64,000 nucleotides of DNA, from contig NZ_JACYXZ010000003.1 of NCBI RefSeq assembly GCF_014842875.1, forward strand, positions 558,001-622,000, in the 5' to 3' direction. A program made the translations under genes and the position numbers. Shown piece after piece: positions 36,025 to 44,624 of the stretch. This stretch comes from Nocardioides donggukensis. Lineage in GTDB: Bacteria > Actinomycetota > Actinomycetes > Propionibacteriales > Nocardioidaceae. The first letter of the stretch is position 1, and every line of letters begins with the position of its first letter. The notes below the pieces were generated by a model that worked only from the letters and a program-made list of their open reading frames with translations, was not told the origin of the DNA and did not search any database.

Positions 36025-36030
36025 GGGGCC

Positions 36031-36036
36031 AATCTA
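36031..36036 (-). promoter_or_regulatory. -10 box, leaderless start of methyltransferase operon
   Basis: TAGATT on the minus strand ends 6 nt before ATG 36024, so transcription would begin at the ATG. Confidence 0.6.
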
Positions 36037-36077
36037 TCCGCCGCCGGGTGCCGCGCGGTGCGGACGCGTGCGGCACG

Positions 36078-37028
36078 ATGGACGCCATGTGGTCGGGACG
36101 GGGCTCGGGTGGGGGCTCGGGACGGGGCTCCGGACGGGGACCCTTCGAGTCGTGGGCCAGGGCCCGCCGGAAGCGGGAGATGCTGCGCCGGCTCGAGGAG
36201 CTGGACCGGCTCGACGAGATGTACGGCCTCGGCGCGACCCGGCCCGAGGGCACGGCGCCGCGGTCCCGACGACAGCGTGAGCGGAGCCGACGCCGAGGCT
36301 CCCTCCTGGCGATGGCGGCGACCGGCCTGCTGGTCCTCGGCGTGCTCGCCGTCCACCCCGACGCCCAGCAGGCCCGGTCCCTGGTCGGGCTGGGCCCGGC
36401 GCCGCTGGTCGAGGTGCCGCTGCTGGACGAGGGGGACGGCAGCTACGCCTTCCTGGCCACCCAGCCCGGCAGCGACAAGGCCCCGGTCGCCTACGACCCG
36501 TGCCGCACGATCGAGGTGGCGGTGAACCCCGACGGCGCACCCGACGGCCACCTCGACCTGGTCCGGGCCGCCATGCGGTCGGTCAGCGAGGCCAGCGGCC
36601 TGCAGTTCGCCCTGGTCGACGAGACAACCGAGCGCCCCACGGAGCGTCGCCGCACCCGCGACCCGGGTCGCTACGGCAGCGGCTTCTCGCCGGTCCTGGT
36701 CGCCTGGGCGGACGCCTCGGAGATGCCCGGGCTGGCCGGGGACGTCGCCGGCCTGGGCGGGAGCGCGACGGTCACCGAGCTCGGCCGCTCCCGGTACGTC
36801 ACCGGGGCGGTCACCATCGACACCGCCAGCACGGACCGGCTGCTCACCCGGCCCGGCGGCGTCGCCCAGCTGCAGGCGATCATCGACCACGAGTTCGGGC
36901 ACCTGGTCGGGCTCGACCACGTCGCCGACCGCGGCGAGCTGATGCACGCCGAGAACAGCGGCCAGCTCACCTGGGGGCCGGGCGACCTGGCCGGCCTCTC
37001 CCGCCTCGGCCGCGGCGACTGCTTCTGA
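36078..37028 (+). CDS. matrixin-like zinc metalloprotease
   Basis: A 316-aa membrane-anchored protease. An Arg/Gly-rich cytoplasmic N-terminus precedes one transmembrane helix (about 75-93). The outside domain carries the zinc motif HEFGHLVGLDH (about 271-281; HExxHxxGxxH) followed by a Met-turn-like LMHAEN. A short conserved YDPC segment precedes the catalytic domain. ATG 36078 or ATG 36087 could start it. The substrate is unknown; the orientation suggests proteolysis outside the cell. Confidence 0.85.
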   Translation: MDAMWSGRGSGGGSGRGSGRGPFESWARARRKREMLRRLEELDRLDEMYGLGATRPEGTAPRSRRQRERSRRRGSLLAMAATGLLVLGVLAVHPDAQQARSLVGLGPAPLVEVPLLDEGDGSYAFLATQPGSDKAPVAYDPCRTIEVAVNPDGAPDGHLDLVRAAMRSVSEASGLQFALVDETTERPTERRRTRDPGRYGSGFSPVLVAWADASEMPGLAGDVAGLGGSATVTELGRSRYVTGAVTIDTASTDRLLTRPGGVAQLQAIIDHEFGHLVGLDHVADRGELMHAENSGQLTWGPGDLAGLSRLGRGDCF

Positions 37029-37046
37029 CCCCCGCCGCCGCGAGCG

Positions 37047-38135
37047 TCAGTCGGTGAGGGGCACGTCGCGGTGCCAGGACTCCGTGACGTACTTGGTCCT
37101 CCAGCCCATCGCGACGTAGAGCCCCTCGGCCCCGGTGGGCGAGTCGGCATCGACCTCGAGCCCCACGCGGTCCCGGCCCCGGCCGGCGGCGTCGGCGATG
37201 ATCGTGTTGAGCAGCCCCTTGGCCACGCCCCGGCCGCGGGCCGACTCCAGCACCCCGAGGTAGGAGACGTAGGACCCGTCCGGGCCGTCGCTGCCGTCGA
37301 GCACGGTCCCGACCAGGGCGCCGGCCGGCTCCGGCTCGTCGCCGTCGACGATCTCGGCGATCCACCAGTGGTCCCACCGGTGGCCGGGGTCCTCCCGGAC
37401 CCGGTGCACGAACTCCTCGAAGGTCTCCTCCGAGGAGTTGAAGTGATCGGTGAAGGCGCTCTCGAGGACCTCGTGGACGGCGCGCAGGTCGTCCTCGTCC
37501 GGCATGCCGACGCCACCGTCGCGGCGTACCTGCCGGAACACCACGCCCTCGCGCTCCCAGCGCTCCGGAGAGGGCACCAGGTCGGCCTCGTCGGGGGTGA
37601 CCGGGCGGCTCATCTGCCACCAGGTCCGGACCCGCTTGTAGGCGGCACCCTCCAGCCAGCGGTGCTGTCGCTCGTCGTCGGCGAAGGCACCGGTGTCGAT
37701 CTGCTGCACGTCGAGCCCGCGGGCCGAGCCCACCTCACGGGCCTGCCCCTCGGCCCAGGCGAACAGCACCTCCGAGCAGCGCGAGGCGAGGTCGTCGGGA
37801 AGGGTGCGGTCGACGACGTGGACGTAGAGCATCCGCCCCACCGACCGGTCGTGGACGCCGCCCCAGGCCCGGATCACGCCGTCCCCGTCGCGGACCAGGA
37901 CGTTCTCCCGCATCCGCAGGCCGCGCTCGGAGACCTCGACCAGGACGTCGACCTCGGAGGCGTCGGCCCAGCCGCGCCCGGACTTCTCGTGCGCCCGCAG
38001 CAGGTCGGTCAGCCGGGCCACGTCGGCGGGGTCGCCCGGGTCGGGCACCCCGACCTCCCAGTCCGCCGGGAGACCCGGGTCCTCGGGCAGCAGCTCTTCG
38101 GGGTCGCTCTCGAACCGGTTGTCTTCTGGGATCAC
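37047..38135 (-). CDS. tandem GNAT acetyltransferase
   Basis: A 362-aa protein with two GNAT folds. The second has a complete acetyl-CoA motif A (LGVLESARGRGVAKGLL) and the terminal YVAMGWR strand; the first is degenerate. This two-domain layout resembles mycothiol synthase but the sequence is not close enough to call it MshD. GTG 38135 is chosen because upstream residues overlap the divergent promoter region. It stands alone, divergent from the DUF429-RelA/SpoT gene and convergent with the matrixin gene. Confidence 0.8.
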   Translation of the reverse strand: MIPEDNRFESDPEELLPEDPGLPADWEVGVPDPGDPADVARLTDLLRAHEKSGRGWADASEVDVLVEVSERGLRMRENVLVRDGDGVIRAWGGVHDRSVGRMLYVHVVDRTLPDDLASRCSEVLFAWAEGQAREVGSARGLDVQQIDTGAFADDERQHRWLEGAAYKRVRTWWQMSRPVTPDEADLVPSPERWEREGVVFRQVRRDGGVGMPDEDDLRAVHEVLESAFTDHFNSSEETFEEFVHRVREDPGHRWDHWWIAEIVDGDEPEPAGALVGTVLDGSDGPDGSYVSYLGVLESARGRGVAKGLLNTIIADAAGRGRDRVGLEVDADSPTGAEGLYVAMGWRTKYVTESWHRDVPLTD

Positions 38136-38217
38136 GGCAGCCCATTGTGCCGCATCCTCCGGCGCGGCGGCGGACCGGCGACGTGCGTGCGTCCCGGCGG
38201 CAGGGCAGGGTGGGCGC

Positions 38218-40074
38218 ATGCACTACGTCGGCGTGGACCTCGCCTGGGGACACCGCAGCCCCACCGGCCTGGCGGTCCTCGACGACGCCGGCACCCTCGT
38301 GCACGTCTCGGCCGCGCGGACCGACGAGGAGATCCTGGCCGTCCTCCGGCCGTGGACGGCCGGTCCCGTGGTGGTGGCCATCGACGCCCCGCTGGTGGTG
38401 ACGAACCCGACCGGCAACCGGGTGTGCGAGGCCGAGCTCAACCGCGACTTCGCCCGCTTCGACGCGGGGGCGCACCCCTCGAACACGGGCAAGCCGGAGT
38501 TCGCCGGGACACCCCGTGGCGCCCTGCTCGCCGCCGACCTCGGCCTGGACCTCGACCCGGACTCCACCGCGGCGCGGCGGGCCGTCGAGGTCTACCCGCA
38601 CCCGGCGACGGTGGCGCTCTTCCGGCTCGGCCGGACCCTGAAGTACAAGCAGAAGCAGGGCCGGTCGGTGGCCGCGCTGCGGGCCGAGCTGCTCCGGCTG
38701 ACCACGCTCCTCGAGCAGCTGGGCACCGCGGAGCCCTCGATGGCACTGGCCGGCAACCCCGACTGGCGGGCGCTGGTCGAGGCGGTCGAGGTCGCCGAGC
38801 GCAAGAGCGACCTGCGCCGCGTCGAGGACCAGGTCGACGCCGTGGTGTGCGCCTACGTCGCCCGGTTCGCGCACCTGCGGCCCGACGCCACCACGACGTA
38901 CGGCGACCTGGCCACCGGCTACGTGGTCACCCCGACCCTCCCGGCCGGGCACGTGCCGACCGTGCGGGTCCCCCGCGGTCGGGAGGCTCCCACGAGCGAG
39001 GGGGCCGGCGAGGGCGACGCGCACCGCACGGAGGCCGCTGCCCCGGGGTCCGGCGTGGTCACGGACCCGGCGACGGCCGAGCCGGTGCGCCGGGCGGTGC
39101 GGACCTACGCCGAGCGGCACCCGGCCCTGCAGGAGGCGACGGAGGGGTTCGTCGGGCTGGTGACCACGCTGCTCGACGACGCCGGCATCAACTACCTGAG
39201 CGTGACCGGCCGGGCGAAGAGCGTGGCCTCGTTCGCGGCGAAGGCCGAGCGCCGGGTGGACGGGGTGCGGCTCTACCCCGACCCGCTGACCGGCATCACC
39301 GACCAGGTCGGGGTCCGGGTGGTCACCTACCTGCACAGCGACGTGGCCGCCGTGGCCGACGTCTTCGCCGACCAGCTGCGGATCCTCGACGACCGGGACC
39401 TCGGGGAGGAGACAGCCCGGGAGGGGCGCTTCGGCTACGCCAGTCGGCACGTCCTGGTGGCGCTGGACCCGGAGCGACCCACCCCGGCCGCCACCGGGCG
39501 GATGCGCGAGCTGACCGCCTCGGTCCAGGTGCGCACCGTGCTGCAGCACGCGTGGGCCGAGTTCGAGCACGACATCCGCTACAAGGGCACCATCCCCGCC
39601 GAGCACGCACCCGACCTGGACCGGCGGTTCACCCTGGCGGCCGGGCTGCTCGAGCTCGCCGACCGGGAGTTCTCCGCGATCCGGGACCGCCTGCAGGAGT
39701 CGATGACCGGCCAGCACCCGGAGCCGGACGCCGTCGACCCGCGGATCAGCGCCCAGGAGCTGGCGACGTTCCTGGCCGGGCAGTACGCCGACGCCGGCTG
39801 GTCGCGCACCGACCACTACGCCTGGATCTCGGGGCTGCTGCTGGAGTTGGCGATCGTCTCGCTCGACGAGCTGGCCGCGCTGCTGGCCTCGGTGGACAGC
39901 ACCGCGATCCACGCCCGGATGGGGTACCGCTACCCCGCCGGGGCGGTCCGCCGGCTCGACGACGCCCTGCTCGCGGTGTTCGGCGAGCGGTACGTCGAGC
40001 TGCACGGCAACGCGCACCGGGTGCCGCTGCTGCGGACCCGCCTGGAGCGGCTGCGGACCCCGCCCGAGGCCTGA
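38218..40074 (+). CDS. DUF429 (RNase H-like) fused to RelA/SpoT nucleotidyltransferase
   Basis: A 618-aa two-domain protein. Residues 1-~240 are DUF429, a predicted RNase H-fold nuclease: GVDLAW (Asp7), AIDAPL (Asp56) and VEDQVDAV (Asp207) supply acidic residues. A charged linker (about 240-285) leads to a RelA/SpoT synthetase domain (285-460): RAKSVAS (332-338), TDQVGVR (Asp362), YASRH (Tyr407), QVRT (437-440) and WAEFEH (446-451). The residue usually Glu two before QVRT is Ser435. A helical C-terminal extension follows. No stop or frameshift separates the domains. Such a fusion could link nucleotide alarmone or tRNA modification to nucleic-acid cleavage; that is inference. Confidence 0.85.
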   Translation: MHYVGVDLAWGHRSPTGLAVLDDAGTLVHVSAARTDEEILAVLRPWTAGPVVVAIDAPLVVTNPTGNRVCEAELNRDFARFDAGAHPSNTGKPEFAGTPRGALLAADLGLDLDPDSTAARRAVEVYPHPATVALFRLGRTLKYKQKQGRSVAALRAELLRLTTLLEQLGTAEPSMALAGNPDWRALVEAVEVAERKSDLRRVEDQVDAVVCAYVARFAHLRPDATTTYGDLATGYVVTPTLPAGHVPTVRVPRGREAPTSEGAGEGDAHRTEAAAPGSGVVTDPATAEPVRRAVRTYAERHPALQEATEGFVGLVTTLLDDAGINYLSVTGRAKSVASFAAKAERRVDGVRLYPDPLTGITDQVGVRVVTYLHSDVAAVADVFADQLRILDDRDLGEETAREGRFGYASRHVLVALDPERPTPAATGRMRELTASVQVRTVLQHAWAEFEHDIRYKGTIPAEHAPDLDRRFTLAAGLLELADREFSAIRDRLQESMTGQHPEPDAVDPRISAQELATFLAGQYADAGWSRTDHYAWISGLLLELAIVSLDELAALLASVDSTAIHARMGYRYPAGAVRRLDDALLAVFGERYVELHGNAHRVPLLRTRLERLRTPPEA

Positions 40075-40124
40075 GCGTCCCGGGTCGGGTCTGGGCGGCG
40101 CGGGTCAGTCCTGGGCGGCGCGGG

Positions 40125-41195
40125 TCAGTCCAGGGCGGCGCGGAGGTACTGCTGCGGCCAGGCGACCCCCTCGCCCACGGCGACGCCGAGCTCGTGCGCG
40201 GCCCGGAGCGGCCAGTGCGGCTCGCGCAGCATCACCCGGGCGAGCAGCACCACGTCGGCCGAGTCGGTTGCCAGGATCTCCTCGGCCTGCTTGGGCTCGG
40301 TGATCATCCCGACCGCACCGACCGGGAGCCCGGCGGTGCGGACCTCACGGGCCAGCGGCACCTGGTAGCCCGGGCCGACCGGGATCTCGGCGAGCACGTT
40401 GCCGCCGCTGGAGACGTCGACCAGGTCGACGCCCTCCTCGGCGAGCCGGCCCGCGAGCCGGACCGAGTCGGGCAGGTCCCAGCCACCGTCGGTCCAGTCG
40501 GTGCCGGAGATCCGGACCACGACCGGTGTCCCGGACGGCACCCGGCGCCGCACCTCGCGGACGACGTCCAGCAGCAGCCGGGCCCGGTCGTCGAACCCGC
40601 CGCCGTACTCGTCCTCGCGGTGGTTGGACAGCGGCGAGAGGAACTCGTGGAGCAGGTACCCGTGAGCCGCGTGCACCTCGATCACGTCGAAGCCGGCCTC
40701 GACTGCCCGCTCGGCGGAGCGCCCGAACGCCTCGACGACCGCGTCGATGCCGGCCCGGTCGAGGGCCCGCGGCTCGCGCAGGCCGGGGAACGGCACAGCG
40801 GACGGTGCGACCGGCTCCCAGCCGCCGTCCTCGTCGGGCACGGCTCCGCGGCCCTCCCAGGGTGCCTTGCTGGAGGCCTTGCGGCCCGCGTGCGCGAGCT
40901 GGATGCCGGCGGTCGCGCCGCGGGCGTGGAGGAAGTCGACGATCCGGGTCCAGGCGGCCTGCTGCTCGTCGTTCCACAGCCCGGTGTCGGCGGGCGAGAT
41001 CCGGCCCTCGGGGACGACGGCGGTGGCCTCGGTGAACACCAGCCCCGCGCCGCCGCTGGCGAACGACCCGAGGTGGACCAGGTGCCAGTCGTTCGGCACC
41101 CCGTCGGTGGCGGAGTACTGGCACATCGGGGAGACCCAGGCCCGGTTCCGGATGGTGATGTCGCGCAGCGTGATCGGCGTGAAGAGCTGACTCAT
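40125..41195 (-). CDS. old yellow enzyme-type ene-reductase (YqjM-like)
   Basis: A 356-aa FMN- and NADPH-dependent ene-reductase. The MSQLFTPITLRDITIRNR start, SPMCQYSA (Cys typical of the YqjM branch), IQLAHAGRKAS, the HAAHGYLLHEFLSP catalytic stretch and the R.EDEYGG-like loop match YqjM. FMN phosphate contacts lie near AVGMIT and the terminal VLLARVMLREPHWP. It is divergent from the acyl-CoA dehydrogenase pair; the shared 226-nt region holds a repeat array. Confidence 0.92.
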   Translation of the reverse strand: MSQLFTPITLRDITIRNRAWVSPMCQYSATDGVPNDWHLVHLGSFASGGAGLVFTEATAVVPEGRISPADTGLWNDEQQAAWTRIVDFLHARGATAGIQLAHAGRKASSKAPWEGRGAVPDEDGGWEPVAPSAVPFPGLREPRALDRAGIDAVVEAFGRSAERAVEAGFDVIEVHAAHGYLLHEFLSPLSNHREDEYGGGFDDRARLLLDVVREVRRRVPSGTPVVVRISGTDWTDGGWDLPDSVRLAGRLAEEGVDLVDVSSGGNVLAEIPVGPGYQVPLAREVRTAGLPVGAVGMITEPKQAEEILATDSADVVLLARVMLREPHWPLRAAHELGVAVGEGVAWPQQYLRAALD

Positions 41196-41231
41196 GCTGC
41201 CCTCAACACCGCTGCCCCTCCCCCTCATTCC

Positions 41232-41316
41232 GCCGACCCGTCGCTTGTGTCGTGCTCAGGAGCGCCGACCCGTCGCTAGTGTCGTGCTCACGACCGCCGA
41301 CCCGTTGCTTGTGTCG
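41232..41316. repeat. three-unit intergenic array, family A locus 4
   Basis: Three units in reverse orientation relative to locus 1 start at 41232, 41264 and 41296, an exact 32-bp period. Each reads CCGACCC...TGTGTCG with minor changes. Unlike the other loci this array lies between two divergent gene starts, so it cannot be explained as a terminator. Confidence 0.9.
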
Positions 41317-41421
41317 CCGGGTCGACCTGCCCGTCGTGGCCGCCCCGGGAGCCGCGCCGGGGCGGCCTTGCGGCATCGGGAAGGATGGGATGGACTGCCC
41401 ACCCCGACCCAGGAGTCCGCG

Positions 41422-42594
41422 ATGCAGTTGGAGCTGTCCCCGGAGGACGCGGCGTTCCGCGACGAGATGCGCACGTTCTTCACCACCGAGGTGCCCCAGG
41501 CGATCCGCGACGCCGTCGCCAGCCGCCAGGAGCTCTCGAAGGACCAGATCGTCGAGAGCCAGCGGATCCTCAACAAGCACGGGCTCGCCGTGCCGCACTG
41601 GCCCACCGAGTGGGGCGGCCAGGACTGGTCGCCGCTGCGCCGGCACATCTGGCACGAGGAGATGCAGCGCGCCGGTGTGCCGCTGCCGCTGGCGTTCAAC
41701 GCCTCGATGGTCGGGCCGGTGATCGCGGCCTTCGGCTCGCAGGAGCAGAAGGAGCGGTTCCTGCCGCCCACGGCGAACCTCGACATCTGGTGGTCCCAGG
41801 GATTCTCCGAGCCCGACGCCGGCTCCGACCTCGCCTCGTTGCGCACGACCGCGGTCCGCGACGGCGACGACTACGTGGTGAACGGCCAGAAGACCTGGAC
41901 GACGCTCGGCCAGCACGGCGACTGGATCTTCTGCCTGGTCCGCACCGACCCGGACGCCAAGAAGCAGCGCGGCATCTCGTTCCTGCTCATCGACATGACC
42001 AGCCCGGGCCTCACCGTCCGCCCGATCGAGCTGATCGACGGCGGGGTCGAGGTCAACGAGGTCTGGTTCGAGGACGTGCGGGTGCCGGCGGAGAACCTCG
42101 TCGGCGAGGAGAACCACGGCTGGGACTACGCCAAGTTCCTCCTCGGCAACGAACGCGTCGGCGTCGCACCGGTCGGCTCCACGAAGCGGGTGCTCGCGCA
42201 GGCCAAGGAGTGGGCGCGCGCCACGTCGTACGCCGGGGGGTCCCTGCTCGACGACCCGATGACCGCCAGCCGGATCGCGGAGCTGGAGAACGAGCTGCTC
42301 GCGCTCGAGCTGACGGCGCTGCGGGTGGTGGCCAACTCCGCGGACGGCAAGCCGCACCCGGCCAGCTCGGTGCTCAAGCTCAAGGGCAGTGAGCTGCAGC
42401 AGGCCGTGAGCGAGCTGGTGGTCGACCTGGCCGGTCCGGCCTCGCTGGCCTCCGGCGCCGGGGACGGCTCGTCGCTGGAGCAGTGGCAGCACCGCGCCAC
42501 CCCGGCGTACCTCAACCTCCGCAAGGCGTCGATCTACGGCGGGTCCAACGAGATCCAGCGGCAGATCATCGCGAAGACGATCCTCGGGCTCTGA
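41422..42594 (+). CDS. acyl-CoA dehydrogenase, subunit A
   Basis: A 390-aa FAD enzyme of fatty-acid or steroid side-chain beta-oxidation. Signatures are LPLAFNASMVGP, QGFSEPDAGSDLASLRT (FAD loop), and the C-terminal IYGGSNEIQRQIIAKTIL; the YEG Glu of medium-chain enzymes is Gly here. AGGAG (41411-41415) precedes the start. It is followed 11 nt later by a second, distinct acyl-CoA dehydrogenase, the pattern of heteromeric alpha2beta2 enzymes such as actinobacterial sterol side-chain dehydrogenases. Confidence 0.92.
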   Translation: MQLELSPEDAAFRDEMRTFFTTEVPQAIRDAVASRQELSKDQIVESQRILNKHGLAVPHWPTEWGGQDWSPLRRHIWHEEMQRAGVPLPLAFNASMVGPVIAAFGSQEQKERFLPPTANLDIWWSQGFSEPDAGSDLASLRTTAVRDGDDYVVNGQKTWTTLGQHGDWIFCLVRTDPDAKKQRGISFLLIDMTSPGLTVRPIELIDGGVEVNEVWFEDVRVPAENLVGEENHGWDYAKFLLGNERVGVAPVGSTKRVLAQAKEWARATSYAGGSLLDDPMTASRIAELENELLALELTALRVVANSADGKPHPASSVLKLKGSELQQAVSELVVDLAGPASLASGAGDGSSLEQWQHRATPAYLNLRKASIYGGSNEIQRQIIAKTILGL

Positions 42595-42605
42595 GAGGCG
42601 ACGAC

Positions 42606-43739
42606 ATGGACTTCACCTACGACGACGAGCAGGAAGCCCTACGGGAGGCCGTGCGCGGCCTGGTCGGCAAGGCGTACGCCGACTTCGAGCAGCGCCGGCA
42701 GACCGTGAAGCGGGACCCCGGCTTCGACGAGGCGCTGTGGGGCCGGCTCGCCGAGATGGGCGTGCTGGGTCTGCCCTTCGCCGAGGACGACGGCGGGATG
42801 GGGGCCGGGCCGATCGAGGTCGGCATCGTCGCCCAGGAGCTCGGCCGGGTGCTGGCACCCGAGCCGTTCCTGACCTCCGTGGTGCTCGCCGGGGGCCTGG
42901 TCGCCGCGGCCGGGTCCGCCGAGCAGCGGGCGGAGGTGCTCGGCGCGCTGTCGGCGGGCGAGAGCGTGCTCGCGTTCGCCCACGCCGAGCCGGGCTCGCG
43001 CTGGGAGGCGAGCGCGACCGCGGTCTCCGCCACGCAGTCGGAGGACTCCTGGACGCTGACCGGCGTCAAGGAGCCGGTGCCGCACGGCGCCCGCGCCGAC
43101 CTGCTCGTGGTCAGCGCCGCGCTCCCGGACGGGGGCACCGGCCTGTTCCTGGTCTCCCCCGAGGGCGTGGCCCGGGACGGCTACCCCACCCACGACGGCG
43201 GCCGGGCCGCCCGGATCAGCTTCGACGCCACACCGGCGACCCCGTTGGGTGTTGGCGGCGACGCCACGGCGCACATCGAGTCGGCCACGGCGGCGGCCGT
43301 GATCGCGGCCGCCAACGAGGCGGTGGGCGCGATGCAGGTGGCGCTGCCCACGACGACGGAGTACCTCACCAGCCGCAAGCAGTTCGGCGTGCCGCTGAAC
43401 ACCTTCCAGTCGCTGAGCTTCCGGGCCGCGGACATGTACGTCTCCCTCGAGCTCGCGCAGAGCGTGGCGCTGTGGGCGTCGATGGTGCTCGACGCGGACC
43501 CGGCGTCCGCCCAGAAGGCGGCCGCGCGGGCCGGCCTGCAGGTGAGCCGCGCCGGTCGGCACATCGGGCAGGAGGCGATCCAGCTGCACGGCGGGATCGG
43601 CATGACCGCGGAGTACTCGATCGGCAGCTACACCAGCCACCTGACCGCGCTCGACCACCTCCTCGGCGACGGCAACCACCACCTCGCCGCCCTCTCCTCG
43701 GCCGTCGGCGGCTACGCGGAGGCGGATCCGCTGCCGTGA
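42606..43739 (+). CDS. acyl-CoA dehydrogenase, subunit B
   Basis: A 377-aa divergent acyl-CoA dehydrogenase. The MDFTYDDEQEALREAVRGLV start, FAHAEPGSRWEAS (a weakened FAD loop), TTEYLTSRKQFGVPLNTFQ and QLHGGIGMTAEYSIGSY regions are present. The pairing with subunit A suggests one heteromeric enzyme with shared active sites. Its stop overlaps the following redoxin GTG by 4 nt, so all three genes form one operon. Confidence 0.9.
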   Translation: MDFTYDDEQEALREAVRGLVGKAYADFEQRRQTVKRDPGFDEALWGRLAEMGVLGLPFAEDDGGMGAGPIEVGIVAQELGRVLAPEPFLTSVVLAGGLVAAAGSAEQRAEVLGALSAGESVLAFAHAEPGSRWEASATAVSATQSEDSWTLTGVKEPVPHGARADLLVVSAALPDGGTGLFLVSPEGVARDGYPTHDGGRAARISFDATPATPLGVGGDATAHIESATAAAVIAAANEAVGAMQVALPTTTEYLTSRKQFGVPLNTFQSLSFRAADMYVSLELAQSVALWASMVLDADPASAQKAAARAGLQVSRAGRHIGQEAIQLHGGIGMTAEYSIGSYTSHLTALDHLLGDGNHHLAALSSAVGGYAEADPLP

Positions 43740-44047
43740 GCGTGCTCGATCGGCTGCGCGGCCGGCCCTCGGTGCCGTTCGCCGAGGCCCGGGCCGCTGC
43801 CGAGAACGGGGTGGCGATCTACTGGCGTCCGGGCTGCCCGTTCTGCCTGACCCTGCGCGTCGGGCTGGCCGGTCAGGGTGGCAAGGCGTCGTGGGTGAAC
43901 ATCTGGCGGGACCCCGACGCCGCGGCGTACGTCCGCAGCGTCAACGGCGGCGACGAGACCGTGCCGACCGTGGTCATCGACGGCGAGCCGCACACCAACC
44001 CGCCGCCGGGTCTGGTGCGCGCGGCGCTGCGGAGCCGCGCGCGCTGA
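43736..44047 (+). CDS. glutaredoxin/mycoredoxin-like protein
   Basis: A 103-aa thioredoxin-fold protein with redox motif CPFC (IYWRPGCPFCLTL) and the cis-Pro segment TVPTVVIDG. Mycoredoxins use the same CxxC and the mycothiol pool. GTG 43736 overlaps the preceding stop. Placement after the dehydrogenase pair suggests protection or electron balance, though this is only context. A perfect 18-bp hairpin follows 6 nt after its stop. Confidence 0.85.
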   Translation: MSVLDRLRGRPSVPFAEARAAAENGVAIYWRPGCPFCLTLRVGLAGQGGKASWVNIWRDPDAAAYVRSVNGGDETVPTVVIDGEPHTNPPPGLVRAALRSRAR

Positions 44048-44053
44048 CGTGCG

Positions 44054-44099
44054 GTCGAGTGCTCAGGTGGTGGCTCTGGCGACCACCTGAGCACTCGAC
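44054..44099. terminator. perfect 18-bp hairpin terminator
   Basis: GTCGAGTGCTCAGGTGGT (44054-44071) and its exact complement (44082-44099) enclose 10 nt. It lies between convergent genes (redoxin and DinB-fold protein), symmetric for both strands, so bidirectional termination is likely despite the lack of a long T-run. Confidence 0.75.
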
Positions 44100-44104
44100 C
44101 CCCC

Positions 44105-44602
44105 TCAGCTGTGCAGGCCCTTGAGGTACGCCGCCTGGCCGAGGTGCTGGAGGCAGTCGCCCTCGACGCTGACCAGCCGGACGGCGACCGTCACCGGCGG
44201 GTCCCACGCCTCGTCGACCACCCGGTCGAGGTCGTCGGCGGCCAGCCCGTCGACGTACGCCATCGTCCGGCGGTGCACCTCCGCGTGGTAGCCGGCGAGC
44301 AGGGCGGGGTCCTCGATCCGACAGGCGTCGACCTGCTCGCTGGTGTGCCCGTAGCCGATGTCGTCGCCGAACGGCAGGTCGAACCGCTCCCGCCAGCCGT
44401 CCTGCCAGGCCTGCTTGTCGCCGGCGAGCCCGGCGATGTGGTCGTCCTGGACGCGGGCGAGGTGCCAGAGCAGCCATCCCACCGAGTTGCCGGTGCCGCG
44501 GGGGCGGTGGTGCAGCGTCGTGTCGTCGAGGCCCTGCGCCAGGTCGGCGTACAGCTCCTCGATGCGGCCGAAGGCGTCGGCCAGCAGGTGACGGGGTTCC
44601 AT
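44105..44602 (-). CDS. DinB-fold (DUF664) thiol-associated protein
   Basis: A 165-aa four-helix-bundle protein of the DinB/YfiT (DUF664) superfamily, a fold used in actinobacteria by mycothiol-dependent transferases and isomerases. Metal-ligand histidines appear in WLLWHLARVQDDHIA and near the C-terminus in CLQHLGQAAYLKG. No wider substrate call is possible. ATG 44602 is preferred over GTG 44611 because TACGGT (minus strand) sits 7 nt upstream and overlaps the alternative start. Confidence 0.8.
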   Translation of the reverse strand: MEPRHLLADAFGRIEELYADLAQGLDDTTLHHRPRGTGNSVGWLLWHLARVQDDHIAGLAGDKQAWQDGWRERFDLPFGDDIGYGHTSEQVDACRIEDPALLAGYHAEVHRRTMAYVDGLAADDLDRVVDEAWDPPVTVAVRLVSVEGDCLQHLGQAAYLKGLHS

Positions 44603-44609
44603 GCCGGCC

Positions 44610-44615
44610 ACCGTA
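44610..44615 (-). promoter_or_regulatory. -10 box, near-leaderless start of DinB-fold gene
   Basis: TACGGT on the minus strand ends 7 nt before ATG 44602. It overlaps the alternative GTG 44611 and therefore argues against that start. Confidence 0.55.
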
Positions 44616-44624
44616 GCGCCGTTC

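Noticed and set aside
37071..41279. 1402-aa plus-strand open frame
   Set aside because: It is stop-free only because of high GC; it lies antisense or out of frame to the acetyltransferase, DUF429-RelA and OYE genes, which have clear family motifs.
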